NCBI RefSeq assembly: GCF_932294415.1
Contig: NC_065535.1
Span: forward strand, 11,309,282 to 11,373,281
Source: Quercus robur
Lineage: Eukaryota; Streptophyta; Magnoliopsida; Fagales; Fagaceae
DNA length: 64,000 nt
Direction of reading: 5' to 3'
Shown: positions 1 to 11,040 of the stretch, in pieces
Numbering within the stretch: the stretch's first letter is position 1
How the letters are laid out: the number at the start of each line of letters is the position of its first letter
Notes under the pieces: generated by a model
Database searches by the model: none
What the model saw: only the letters and a program-made list of their open reading frames with translations
What the model was told of the DNA's origin: nothing
Translations under genes and position numbers: made by a program

Positions 1-3
1 TAA

Positions 4-2171
4 GGCGTAAATACACTTTTGATCCCTACATTTTGGGTCATTTTTTGATTTGGTCTTGTACGGCACCGAGGTCCCAAGGCCCAGATGGGCCCTGGGCTCA
101 GGCCCAATGGCACGGCCCCATCACTCTAAGCTCTGCTTGAAACTACCTTCAAGAAATACGAGTTTTGAACCTTGGCCCCTAAACTATGCTTGGCATAAAT
201 TTCCCGAACAATCAATGAAACCTTGTCCGGACGTACCATAGGATTCTCGGCAGTTCGGGGAACATCACTACCGAGCATATTCACCTGAGTTGGAACCAAG
301 TTCCAAAGCCATAATCGCTGCATTCCACTCTCACCTAAACATCCACTTATAACAAATAATATTGAACCTTCAATTGCACTAACAATGGCAATAATCATGA
401 TCTCCCCACTAACTTAAAGCTATAAATAAGAGAAGTTGGGGAAGAAGAAAGGGTTCAGAAAAAAGGGAGAAACAACAGTCATTTAGGAAGGGAGGAGGGA
501 TATTGCTTTGAGTTTTTGTGCCAAGAATGACCCAAAGTAGGAAATCCTAAAGCCCACTTTATAAATAAGTTGTGAGCCTAAGTGAGGTTGAGCCCAACAG
601 TCTCATTTCAGGTGCGCATAGGTCCCTAAATTGATTTTGCTCTTAGGTCAATTCCTGATTTTTTAAAATCGTTTTTAAACTGGTCCCTATCGTCATCCAA
701 GTAACGAAATCCTATTACGCGGCAGACAGAGTGCCCTGATTGCTGACATAATGCTGATGTGGCACTGACATGACATTAAAATATTATTAAAAAAATTATT
801 TGGCATTTTTCAATGCCAGGTCAGCATTTTAATTTTTTTTTAATTTCTGATAAAAAATTTCAATTTAAATTGAAAAAATTCAAAAAAAAAAAACTTTATA
901 GTTTTAAAGACTGAGGAAATTTTTTTTAGAGCAATTAACACTATTCACGCTCTATGTTGGCGTTTTTGTGTTTGTGTTTGTGTTTATATCTATTTCATTT
1001 TCTTCTTTCTCTTAAGATAAACCAAAAAAAGTAAAATCAAAACAAAAATAAATTAATAAATATCCCAAACAACATCAACCAGATGCGTATTTATCGTGCT
1101 AAAAAACACAAATTAGTTTGTGTGTTTGTGTGGCATTTGTCTCTCTTAGTCTATCTCTCTTGATATGAGACGACTTGCTCTCAGATTGAGTTGGCTGAAA
1201 AATATCCCAAACCACGACTAAGAAAAAGAAAAGGGAAGAAGATCGGCCCATAAGAATTAGAAGTGGAGATCGGCCTGAGAAAAAAGAAGAAGAAGAGGCA
1301 GAGGAGCAGACTTTTGCTTGTTTGTGTTTGTATCATTCTTTTGCTTCTTTCTTTGTCAATCTCTGACTTTTTTTCTCTCTCTAAACCCGAATCCCTCTTC
1401 CTCTCTCTTTTGATTCATGGGTTTTGATTCATGGGTTCATGGGTTTGATTTTTCATGAGTTTGATTCATGGGTTTGTGGGTTTGATTTTTCTGGGTTCAT
1501 GGGTTTGATTATTTGCTAAGAAAATCAATAAAAGAAAAGAAAATATTGATTATTTTAATTTTCTGGGCAAGTTTTCATCTTCTTTTCTGTAGAACATGAA
1601 GAAAAGTTCTGGGTTCACCTGTATTGTTCTGGGTTTGCATTTGTTCTGGGTTTGCTCTTGTCTAGGTTTGCTCTTGATTCTGGGTTTTATTTCTTGTTTT
1701 TCTGGATTTGATGGAGATTAGATTTGGTTGTTGGATTTGGATTTGGGTTTGCCAGAGATTGGATTGGTTGTTGGGTTTATTTCTTGAATTTTTGGGAAGA
1801 ACAAGTTGGTATGTTCTTATAGGAAAAAATAATGAAAGTAAAAAAAATAATAATAATAATAGATTTAAGGCCAAAAATAATAATAATAATAATAATATGA
1901 AAGTAAAAATTTAAAATGCTAACCTGGCATTGAAAAATGCCAAATAATTTCTTTTAATAATATTTTAATGTCATGTCAGTGCCACGTCAGAATCATGTCA
2001 ACAACCAGGACACTCTGTCTGCCACGTAATAGGGTTCTGTTACTTGGATGACAGTAGGGACCGTTTTAAAAACGATTTTAAAAAATTAGGGACTAACTTA
2101 GGAGCAAAATCAATTTAATGACCAAATCGAGAAATGGTCTAAAATGTAGGGACCAAAAGTGTATTTGTGCC
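4..2171. mobile_element. Non-autonomous Mutator-like (MULE) element with long terminal inverted repeats
   Basis: The ends are inverted copies of each other: the left begins GGCGTAAATACACTTTTG and the reverse complement of the right begins GGCACAAATACACTTTTGG. The inverted match runs for about 240 bp (4-56 plus 633-840 against 1910-2171), broken on the left by a 0.57 kb insertion. The right flank 2172-2180 reads ATCAATTAA, and the three bases left in the window before the element read TAA, which fits a 9-bp target duplication cut by the window edge. Copy B of the segmental duplication (about 30258) has the single unfilled target. The interior (840-1910) is AT-rich with degenerate GGGTTTGATT-type repeats and no transposase frame. 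Confidence 0.7.
57..610. mobile_element. Probable solo LTR inserted in the left MULE terminal repeat
   Basis: This segment interrupts the left inverted repeat of the MULE; the right repeat has no equivalent. It starts with TG and ends with CA, and holds a TATA-like CTATAAATAAG near 420-430, as LTR promoters do. No clean 5-bp target duplication is visible, so the solo-LTR reading rests on end bases, size and promoter-like motif only. It is a fossil fragment with no coding part. Confidence 0.35.
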
Positions 2172-2393
2172 ATCAATTAATTATTATTATTATTTATTTG
2201 AAAAAAAAAAGAATTTAGTTGTTATTGTTGTTCCATTTTTAATAATTAAATTTGGGCAAAAAAAAAAAGTTAAGGGAAGATATACAAAACCTCCTGTGTC
2301 TCTTCCTTAAAACAAAGAATCTACTTAAGGTTTTTTGGTAACACTCAATCCATTTATAGTATTGTTTTATAAGCAAGCAATAAATGTGTAATA

Positions 2394-2575
2394 CAGTCCT
2401 CTGATGGACTACGTTACTTGTTTACCATTCTACTAAAAAATTCTCACTTGTTTAAAATTGCTGAGTCAGTAATTAGTTTCTGTTTAAAAAATTTTCTAAC
2501 TTGACAATTTTAAACAGGTGAGAGTCTTTTAGTGGAATGGTAGACCACGTTACTTGTTCATCATGAGGACCTTAT
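2394..2575. mobile_element. Palindromic MITE, same family as those at 46797 and 47200
   Basis: The two halves are inverted repeats around about 2490: ACTTGTTTAAAATTG on the left against CAATTTTAAACAGGTG on the right, and TACCATTC against GAATGGTA. The related copy at 46797-46997 has a perfect 9-bp target duplication, which places the family in the Mutator superfamily. The matching stretch of copy B (about 30480-30520) lacks it. The ends here are less certain than in the 46797 copy. Confidence 0.6.
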
Positions 2576-3270
2576 AATTTCTCCCTCTCCACATGTATTG
2601 TTTTATGTGAATATACAACTCTAAATATGGACATGTCATTACACAAGCAACTCACTGTTTATTTTCACAAATATTTAACAGTTTATACATAAAAGCAATA
2701 TGAGACAAAGGTCAAGTGTTATATTCAAAACCTAGGTGTTTTACATGGAAACCACATGGGTTTTCTAAACTCCCCCCCCCCCCCCCAAAAAAAATAAAAA
2801 AAATAACTAGAGTGAGTAATAGTTTTTGGTAAATTTTTTAATTTATTTTCCATTTATTACCCTTTTTTCAATTAAAAAATAAAGACACATTTAACAACAG
2901 GGGTTCTCTTAACATAACATTATTTCAAATCTTTATCTATATAATAATATCTAAAAGTTGAAGTGCAGAATTTATTATTACCATTCTATTGTTGAGCCAC
3001 ATCAGTGTAACATTTCGGTCCATTCAGTCCACTTTAGTGCATTTTATTTGTAAAATCTATTAGTAAATAATTAAATGAATTAATTTAATTATTTTGTCCA
3101 AATCTATTAGAACATGAAGTTACTTAAAGCTTTTTTTTTAAATTAATATTAATCTAACAGTAAGTTCTTTTAAATAATGCATCTTATGAATGTTTGGTTT
3201 TAAATTTTAAATAGTAAAAAGAACATTTAAACGATAACGTTTACTAACTAAAAAATTTACAAACTGACAT
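2576..3270. other. AT-rich spacer, no gene
   Basis: Matches copy B 30521-31065. It holds a 15-base C run (2772-2786) followed by A-rich sequence, and the first traces of the GGTCCATT-type repeat near 3010-3040. No supported reading frame or RNA gene is seen. Confidence 0.6.
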
Positions 3271-3971
3271 TGTAAGGACTCGATTTGTAACGACCCATAA
3301 TAATGTTGGGTTCGCACGTAAAAAGGCCCAAACAATATCATTTATAGAGCGTGGGTTTGAAAGGCTAGGCCTTGGTCACCAAACGGTGGTTTGTCGTGGT
3401 GTTCATACATAATTAAATCGTGTTCGCTCTAGGAGTCTTTCTCCTGGAGACGGGTTGGGAGACTCTGGTTTTTGGCCATTTTTCCCAGCCTCTTTTTTGG
3501 TGCACTAACCTTCACATTATATAGCCCTTCCTGGTTGATCTTAACCCTCCACTTGTTGATCAGGCAGGTGCCTACTTCTGTGCCCGTCCCATTAGCTGTC
3601 ACTCCTTACTTTCTGTTAGTTGCGATGATCGAAGTCACCCTGTCCAGATGTCTTTTCTCATTAACATGGTCAGGACGCTGGCGGGTGTATTTAATGCGGA
3701 GGGGACGTATTTACCCTGAACCAGTTTTGCACCGTACCCCCACGTGGGTCCCATTCTACTCGCATCTCCTTCAGGGGGCTTTTTGGGGGCAGCCATCATC
3801 GAGACGGTGCTCTTCCCCTTGAAGTCCTGGAGTGCCAAGGACAGGGTCACCCTCGGCTGTTCCACTCGACACTTCGGCCTTTCCCCATTCGTCCTCGGTA
3901 AATACCCTCCTCGGCACGGGCCCCGGGCCCTAATAAAGCGTGGGCCGGATCATAAATTCCCCAGCCCCACA
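3271..3971 (-). repeat. LTR, left copy
   Basis: Direct repeat of 8489-9189, beginning TGTAAGGACTCG and ending CCCCACA. It is related in layout to the solo LTR at 31607 (TGTAAGGACTTGG start). Confidence 0.9.
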
Positions 3972-4507
3972 ATAACCCTTCAAAATCCTACTATCCGACT
4001 CCTCGGACGGATATGAGGGTTTTGATGACATCAGATACCTGTCAATGCATGTCAATCCTTGTCACCTATTGGTTCCCGAGACTTTCCGTCTGCCCGAGAC
4101 ACGTTCCTGGAGCCCTTGGAAGGTGAAACGTGGCCTCATTAAATACGGGCGGCTCTGTGTTTCCCACGTTCTACGGCATGATGAAGATCAAACGGTGGTG
4201 ATTCCTTGGTCTTTATGGGCGGGAAAATTTGTGCAGTTACCCTAGGAAGTATAAATGATTTTTTTGGAACGGATCTGTCTCTTCAATTTTGCACTTAAGA
4301 GTTCTAGCGCGTATGCCCTGGGTTCATCTAAACTTTCGTCCAAACTCAAGTCTATCTCCAGCACAAAAAGCCTGTCCGAAGCGTCTTTCCTCTTTTATGT
4401 AAGTTCCCTGCCTCCATTAACTCGTGCTTTTTCTTTTCTGGGTTTATTTTTCTTTGGTTCCCTTTCTTCTCCTGTCGCTGGTTGAGTTTGTTTAGTAAAT
4501 CATAGAG

Positions 4508-7196
4508 ATGGCTAAATTGAGACTGAGGAAATTAGTCGATATTGAAGAGGCGATGAAAAAGTTCATCGTCGATTACAGGATTCCTCCCAACGTAAGTCTG
4601 AGGCATTGTAAGATGGGGGAGTGACACTATAAGAGGGAAACGGGCGAGGTAGTAATTCCCGTCCTCGCCTTCGTAGAGGGGGGTATAAGAATCCCTATGG
4701 GGCCGGTAACGAGGGGTTACCTCAGGCACTTCCGATTAGCCCCCACCCAGTGCACCGGCAACATGTTTAGGATTCTAGGTTGCGTGGATGCTTTAAACGA
4801 AAAGATGGGGCTAAGACTGACCCACCATGACGTGAATTGGTGCTATAATCTCCAAAATTTGAAGGAGAAATCCTACTACATGAAGACAAGAGACGAAAGG
4901 GTTCGACTAATTCAATGCCTCATTGATTCCAACAAGGGATTAAACAAGGATTTCCTTATCGTCTCCGGTGAATGGCATGATGGCAATCCGTGCCCCATAG
5001 TAGAAGGAGAACCAGGTGGGGTATAGGGAATGGAAGGGCGCTGACACTTTGCGCCATTCTAATCTGATGTGGTTCGGTAACTAACCATGCATATGTGTTT
5101 TTCTTTTGTAGATCCACACGCTTATCAACGACATTTTCACTTAGTTAACCGGGTGGACTTGGAGACTGTTCTACAAGCGGCAGTTTTCGTAAATGACGAA
5201 GATGGTCAAGTCCGAGCCGCTCAAAAAATATTAGGGTACGCTTCTGTTCAGAAATCATTTGCCGACCCTAGGCACGTGATCAGCACCAGCCGTCCTCGAG
5301 TTCCAAAAATTACCATGGTCGAGACAGGATTTTTAATCTCCGAAGTATCATCTGTCCCAGAGAGCATCCCACTGGTGGACCTCTCCTCATCTCATCAAGT
5401 AGCAGAGGACGAAGGCGAGTTAGATCAGCCGGAGGAAGGGTTTGGGGTATTTGACATAGCCAACCAATCCGAGGATCCTTCTGGTGATATAGGTGATCCA
5501 GCCTTGTCCGAGGCAAAATTGTCATCAGTAGGCACATCTTCTCAAGCCAAGATGGGACTCAAGAGAAAGCCCCCGACCAGCTTATTCGAACTCCTCGATG
5601 GTCAACCAGGGAAGGGTGCGCAGGGAACGCCACAACCCAATGCTCCTTCCCCACCACCTCCGCCCCAGGCTATCCAGACTAGGTCATCCTCCACAAAGTC
5701 ACAGCCATAATCCCCCCGTCTCAAACTTCCTACTCCTCCCCAACCAGCTCTGCCTCCTCGACCGGAGAGCACTGATTCAAAGAGAAAGAGGAGTCCCAAG
5801 GGCAAGGAAACCATGGATGGGAGAGAATCCCAACCTTCTAAGGAGAGGGAGGAAGCCCCGCGTGCGAAACAATTGAAGATTGGGCACCAAAGCAAGGGTA
5901 AGGAGACCGAAGCCTAATCTTCTCAAGGCAAGGGAAAGGGGATCGAGGCCCAATCCTCGCCAAGCGCCTGGCTTCCCGCCCTAATGCTCCACGGGGGTCC
6001 ACTGCTGGAAACCGCGTCCATGAGGGACCTTGGAGATGGCGAGGGTGGTTATGTGGCAGACGCACTAAGGAGAACCATGTTGCTTCCCACCGACATGGAT
6101 GGGTTGCAGAAAATGAGGATGCAGGAGGTTTTCCTCAGCATAAAGAGGCACTTGGGCATGGTAAGGCTCTTGAACCCTAAAACTTTATTAACTCTTACTC
6201 CCAGTCCATCATTCACGATATATTTATCTCCCTTGACAGGCTCTCCAGGCCACCTATAGGATGGAGGAGGAAGTGAACAAGCAGAGTAAGGCGGCCGAAA
6301 ATGAACGCTCCAAGCGCATAGAGGCCACGCGGACTCTCAAAGCTTCCGAGGACGACCTCGCCAAGGCTGCCTTAACAGAAGCTATCCGAGATAGGGATAG
6401 CGCCTCGGCGGGTTTATCTAGCGCCCAAAAACAAGCCGAGGACCAAACAAAACGTCTGCTAGAAGCCGAGGATCAGTTGCGAATAGCCAAGGAGCAGATT
6501 AGTGATTTAAATAAAAGACTGATCCTGGCAGAGAATGACAAAGGTGTGGCGGAGTACGCTCGGGGCGAAGCCATGAGGGCCAAGCAGGAGGCTGAGTTTG
6601 CCAGATACGAGGTTGAGGCTGCCAAGGAAACGGCTGAGGATGAGGGTTATAACGCAGGGATAGCTGAAACCCAAGCCATCCTTAAAGCCCAAATTCCCGG
6701 AGTATGTAGGCTTTACTGCTCTCAGGTTTGGGAAAAGGCCTTGAAGCGAGCTGGGGTGGATGCTTCGTCCAATTTGTGGAAAGCGAAGAACATATTCTAC
6801 CCTACAGCCATCCGTGAGGACACCTCCACCAGCTCCAAGGCCGTGAGCGACCAACATGAGGGAGGGGTCACTCAGTCAGATACTGTACAGGTCGACGCCT
6901 CTCCTGGCCAGCCACTTAAAGAGGGAGAGCTTCAGGATGTGATAGAAGCATCTCAGCGTACGGATCCCGAGGTACCTAAAGAGGTTGCTGAGCCTGTGGT
7001 CGGCACTCAGATGCCAGATGCCGAAGAGCCAACCATACTTGCCCAGCCCCTACAGGCAATTCCCTTTGCTGTGATCCCTAAGAGTACCGACACTGATCCT
7101 GCTCAGTCTTCCCCAGAAGGGACTATCCTCCAGGGTGTCGAAGCTGATCCCGTTCCGCCTTCCCAGGACGTGGCCAATGCAAAATTAAAGAAGTAG
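4508..7196 (+). other. Internal plus-strand reading-frame block of the LTR element (unknown protein)
   Basis: Several open stretches lie on the plus strand, against the LTR polarity: 4508-5026 (contains motifs such as PVTRGYLRHF, GLRLTHHDVNW and FLIVSGEWHDG), 5087-5710 (acidic, then proline-rich) and 6261-7196 (long charged Lys/Glu/Ala-rich stretch of coiled-coil type, then an acidic Pro-rich tail). I recall similar proteins as repeat-associated hypotheticals in woody plants but cannot assign a function. Extra antisense frames are known from plant Gypsy families such as Grande and Retand, which is the closest precedent. The block is in pieces, whether by decay or splicing is unclear. Confidence 0.5.
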
Positions 7197-7573
7197 AAAC
7201 CCTGGCCAGGCTTCGAATTTGTTTTTAGTTTAATGATTAACTAGTTTCTTTTTTATTTCAAAAACTTTGTAATCTGCTGGTAGTTTGAACCTGTTGAACG
7301 CGTATATGAAATTCTTTTCTTCCTCTTTCCTTTTGGTTACTTGTTAGTTGCCCTTGTCGATACTTACTGTTGTTTATGATTTTTGAACTAATTATCTTAA
7401 CACGTATGAATAGTTGTGTATGCGATATATTTAGAATCATGTTTCAGAACGTTAGTTCACCTGTACCTGTAGAGCCTTGAACTCATGTCAGACCCTCATT
7501 CAATGGAGATATAGGCATCATCTGAGATGTCACGTGTAGTGTTAGGTCCTGCTTAGTATCCAGGTTTCTTTAA

Positions 7574-8249
7574 AGTAGTTGGCTTCCCCATAGGTTTGGG
7601 TCCGAGGACCATGCAATGCCTTGGTTCTGTCCAAAACTCAGTTTTCAAGTAGTTGGTTTCCCCATAGGTTTGAGTCCGAGGACCATGCAATACCTTGATT
7701 CTGTCCAAAACTTGATATTTAAGTGGTTGGTTTCCCCATAGGTTTGAGTCCGAGGACCATGCAATACCTTGGTTCTGTCAAAAACTTGATATTTAAGTAA
7801 TTGATTTCCCTATAGGTTTGAGTCCGAGGACCATGCAATATCTTGGTTCTGTCCAAAACTTGATTTTTAAGTAGTTGGTTTCCCCATAGGTTTGAGTCCA
7901 AGGACCATGCAATACCTTGGTTCTGTCCAAAACTTGATTTTTAAGTAGTTGGTTTCCCCATAGGTTGGAGTCCGAGGACCATGCAATACCTTGGTTCTGT
8001 CCAAAACTTGATTTTTAAGTAGTTGGTTTCCCCATAGGTTTGAGTCCGAGGACTATGCAATACCTTGGTTCTGTCCAAAACTTGATTTCTAAGTAGTTGG
8101 TTTCCCCATAAGTTTGAGTCCGAGGACCATGCAATATCTTAGTTCTGTCCAAAACTTGATATTTAAGTAGTTGGTTTCCCCATAGGTTTGAGTCCGAAGA
8201 CCATGCAATACCTTGGTTCTGTCCAAAACTTGATATTTAAGTAGTTGGG
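7574..8249. repeat. 74-bp minisatellite, about 9 copies
   Basis: Units start AGTAGTTGGTTTCCCC and contain GAGTCCGAGGACCATGC and GGTTCTGTCCAAAACTTGA. Starts at 7574, 7648 and 7722 give a period of 74, and about nine units fill the stretch with few substitutions. It lies inside the LTR element between the coiled-coil frame and the right LTR. Confidence 0.9.
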
Positions 8250-8488
8250 GGGAATTAACCCCTCAACTGTGGCGTGGGACCTTGGTTTAAGGGGATTAGC
8301 TCCTCGGCCAAGCACCTAGAACCATCCGTGCTGCTGACGCTACGAAGCGCAGCCCCTAGTGAAGAAACGTAGCCCCTAGTGGGACTTTATGCTAAAACAC
8401 TACACCCGGTTGTTGGAAATGATGTGAGTGATTGTCTCAACCCACCACCTGAGCCAAGACACAAGCCCTTCCCACAAACGGCACCAAT

Positions 8489-9189
8489 TGTAAGGACTCG
8501 ATTTGTAACGACCCATAATAATGTTGGGTTCGCACGTAAAAAGGCCCAAACAATATCATTTATAGAGCGTGGGTTTGAAAGGCTAGGTCTTGGTCACTAG
8601 ACGGTGGTTTGTCGTGGTGTTCATACATAATTAAATCGTGTTCGCTCTAGGAGTCTTTCTCTTGGAGACGGGCTGAGAGGCTCTGGTTTTTGGCCATTTT
8701 TCCCAGCCTCTTTTTTGGTGCATTAACCTTCACATTATATAGCCCTTCCTGGTTGATCTTAGCCCTCCACTTGTTGATCAGGCAGGTGCCTACTTCTGTG
8801 CCCGTCCCATCAGCTGTCACTCCTTACTTTCTGTTAGTTGCGATGATCGAAGTCACCCTGTCCAGACGTCTTTTCTCATTAACATGGTCAAGATGCTGGC
8901 GGGTGCATTTAATGCGGAGGGGACGTATTTACCCTGAACCAGTTTCGCACCGTACCCCCACGTGGGTCCCATTCTACTCGCATCTCCTTCAGGGGGCTTT
9001 TTGGGGGCAGCCATCATTGAGACGTTGCTCTTCCCCTTGAAGTCCTGGAGTGCCGAGGACAGGGTCACCCTCGGCTATTCCACTCAACAATTCGGCCTTT
9101 CCCCATTCGTCCTCGGCAAATACCCTCCTCGGCACGGGCCCCGGGCCCTAATAAAGCGTGGGCCGGATCATAAATTCCCCGGCCCCACA
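8489..9189 (-). repeat. LTR, right copy
   Basis: Direct repeat of 3271-3971, followed by the GACAT target duplication. The primer-binding-site-like sequence lies immediately outside its left edge. Confidence 0.9.
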
Positions 9190-9194
9190 GACAT

Positions 9195-11040
9195 GATTAG
9201 TTAGTTACACATCAACAACATAATAAACAAATTCCTAATTATTTTGTAGTGATATAATATCTAAAAACTAAAAAGTAACATTTATTGTTATTACACTCCT
9301 TTTGAGCCAGATCAGCATAGTATTTCGGTCCATTAAATATAATTCGGTTCAATATGTTCCATTTGGTCCACTTCTGTCCAATTTGGTCCGTTCGGTCCAT
9401 ACAGTCCACTTAGGCTCATTTGGTCCAGTTCAGTCTGTTCAGTCCAATGCATCTCAATTCTATCTGTTTGGTCTACTTAAGTCCATTCGGTCCATTCAAT
9501 ACAATTTGGTCCATTTGGTCTATTTCAGACTAATTGGGCCTTAAATTAATTTATTCTTTTTGTAGGTTTTCTTTTCAATTTTGAGTTCAAAATTTTATTT
9601 TTTTGAACTCAAATTTTTGGGTTGAAAGGTATGAAATTTTATTCTATTTGGGCCAAAATCTTTAGTTTTAGGCTTAAAAATACAAACAAAATAGGCATTA
9701 TAATTTAGAGATATGAACCTTAAAAAAGTAATAAAAATGATAAATATTCAAAAGAATACCTTATTAAAATTCCAGTTTCAATAATATAGACATTATACTA
9801 TTATTTGGAAATAAAAAATATATTACAATTCTAAATAATTTAAATTTAATATAACATGTTACCTGTGTTTCATGGGATGAGAGAGTAGATTTTAAAAAAA
9901 ATATTTTTGGTAGTCAACTGATTATGGTATATTTAAATAAATAAATAAATAAGTCTTTTTAATAGCATCTTATCCATTTATATAAAACAATCATATTTAG
10001 AAGTGTGCATGGATCAAGTTAAATCAGAGTTGAGGTAATTCCAAACTAACAAGATCTTTGTGAGGAGAAATCTCCAAACCAACTCGACTTAGCTAGCTTG
10101 TAGGGGTATTGGGTTTGGTTGGGTAGTCAGGTTGTGCTTATTTAATCAATCCTAATAAAAAAATTAATTAAGTTTTCATTCAACCATTTAAAGTCATTAT
10201 TCAATATAAATTATCATTATTTACTCAATTGCATGGTTTTAAAAAACTGGTATGGTCAAAGAACCGAAAAAACACCCGATTCCCACTTTTTATCGATTCT
10301 TGATCTATTTTTTCTTTTAAACATTTAGGCCTTATTTGGTACACCCACTCAAATGCATGTTTACAATTTTTAAATAACATTATACGTATTTTTATACACT
10401 TTTTCACCTACAGCCACAGATATTTCCATACATGTTTTCAAATACATATTTACAATTTTTAAGTATATATACCAAACACCTCCTTAATAGCGTGGTCGGG
10501 TTACGTGGTTGAAAATTTTGTCAACCCAACCCAAACTTCAAAAAAAAATACTTAGAACTCAACCTGAGACGTTAAGTCAAGTTGGGTTAATCTACGTGAG
10601 TTCATCGATTAGTAGATTGAGTGCATGCCCTTAAATTCCTAATCTAGTTCTCATCTTCCAACAGAATCAAAATTTTCTTTGAAATACAATCAATCGCCAT
10701 ACTCACTTAAAAGAATATAAAGTTGGAACGGACCAAGCACGACTTTGTAGACATAAAATATAAGCCTAGAGTCTCCACATGACATGCATGAACAATATGC
10801 ACGTTTTTTCCCATCAAGAAAATCCATAGAGACAAAAAATAAAATATAAAATCAAGCATACAAACAAACCCATTTATTTATTTTTTTTAAAGAATATCTG
10901 AAATCCAAATCATCCCCAAGGACCCCAACCCAAGATTCTTGGAATGGAAAGAAAAACACTACTCGTCATAGTATGCTTCTGTAATATTTGAAGAACTCAA
11001 CTACGAGAAATAATTCAGAATTGGAGAGGTAGCAAGCAAA
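9195..11040. other. Spacer with GGTCCA-rich degenerate repeat and MITEs
   Basis: Stretch 9322-9540 is a degenerate array of about 10-20 bp units built on TTCGGTCCATT (TTTGGTCCACTT, TTCAGTCC and similar), also present in copy B at 31192-31410. An inverted-repeat element of the AAGTGTGCATGG type spans about 10001-10632 in A and about 32631-32978 in B. Copy B lacks about 290 bp of it. No gene is seen. Confidence 0.55.
10328..10483. mobile_element. PIF/Harbinger-type MITE
   Basis: Ends GGCCTTATTTGGTA and, reverse-complemented, GGAGGTGTTTGGTA are inverted repeats flanked by TTA on both sides (10325-10327, 10484-10486), the 3-bp target typical of PIF/Harbinger. Copy B lacks this stretch together with some flanking sequence. 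Confidence 0.6.

Larger units (their letters stand above)
3271..9189 (-). mobile_element. LTR retrotransposon, non-autonomous, with reading frames opposite to its LTR polarity
   Basis: Two direct LTRs of 701 bp (3271-3971 and 8489-9189), each TG...CA, are flanked by a perfect 5-bp target duplication GACAT (3266-3270 and 9190-9194). The sequence beside the right LTR, read on the minus strand, is ATTGGTGCCGTTTGTGGG, the position and form of a plant Gypsy primer-binding site, so the element reads on the minus strand. No gag, protease, reverse transcriptase or integrase is recognisable. The LTRs differ at about 23 of 701 positions by eye (about 3 percent, mostly transitions), so insertion is fairly recent and later than the segmental duplication: copy B has the empty site. 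It is a fossil; structurally whole at the ends but without its own replication genes. Confidence 0.9.

Noticed and set aside
1662-1914. ORFs in the MULE interior
   Set aside because: They are low-complexity reading of GGGTTTG and AAT repeats; no transposase motif.
2930-3050. Possible Helitron start (TCTATATAATAATATC) near the GGTCCA repeats
   Set aside because: No CTRR end with a hairpin could be paired with it, and no insertion between A and T could be shown.
4697-7196. A host gene captured by the LTR element
   Set aside because: The frames resemble repeat-linked plant hypotheticals and no host homologue is recognised, so capture cannot be supported from sequence alone.
7574-8249. Regular repeats that could suggest a CRISPR array
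   Set aside because: The 74-bp units are contiguous with no unique spacers, lie inside an LTR element, and the genome is a plant nucleus.
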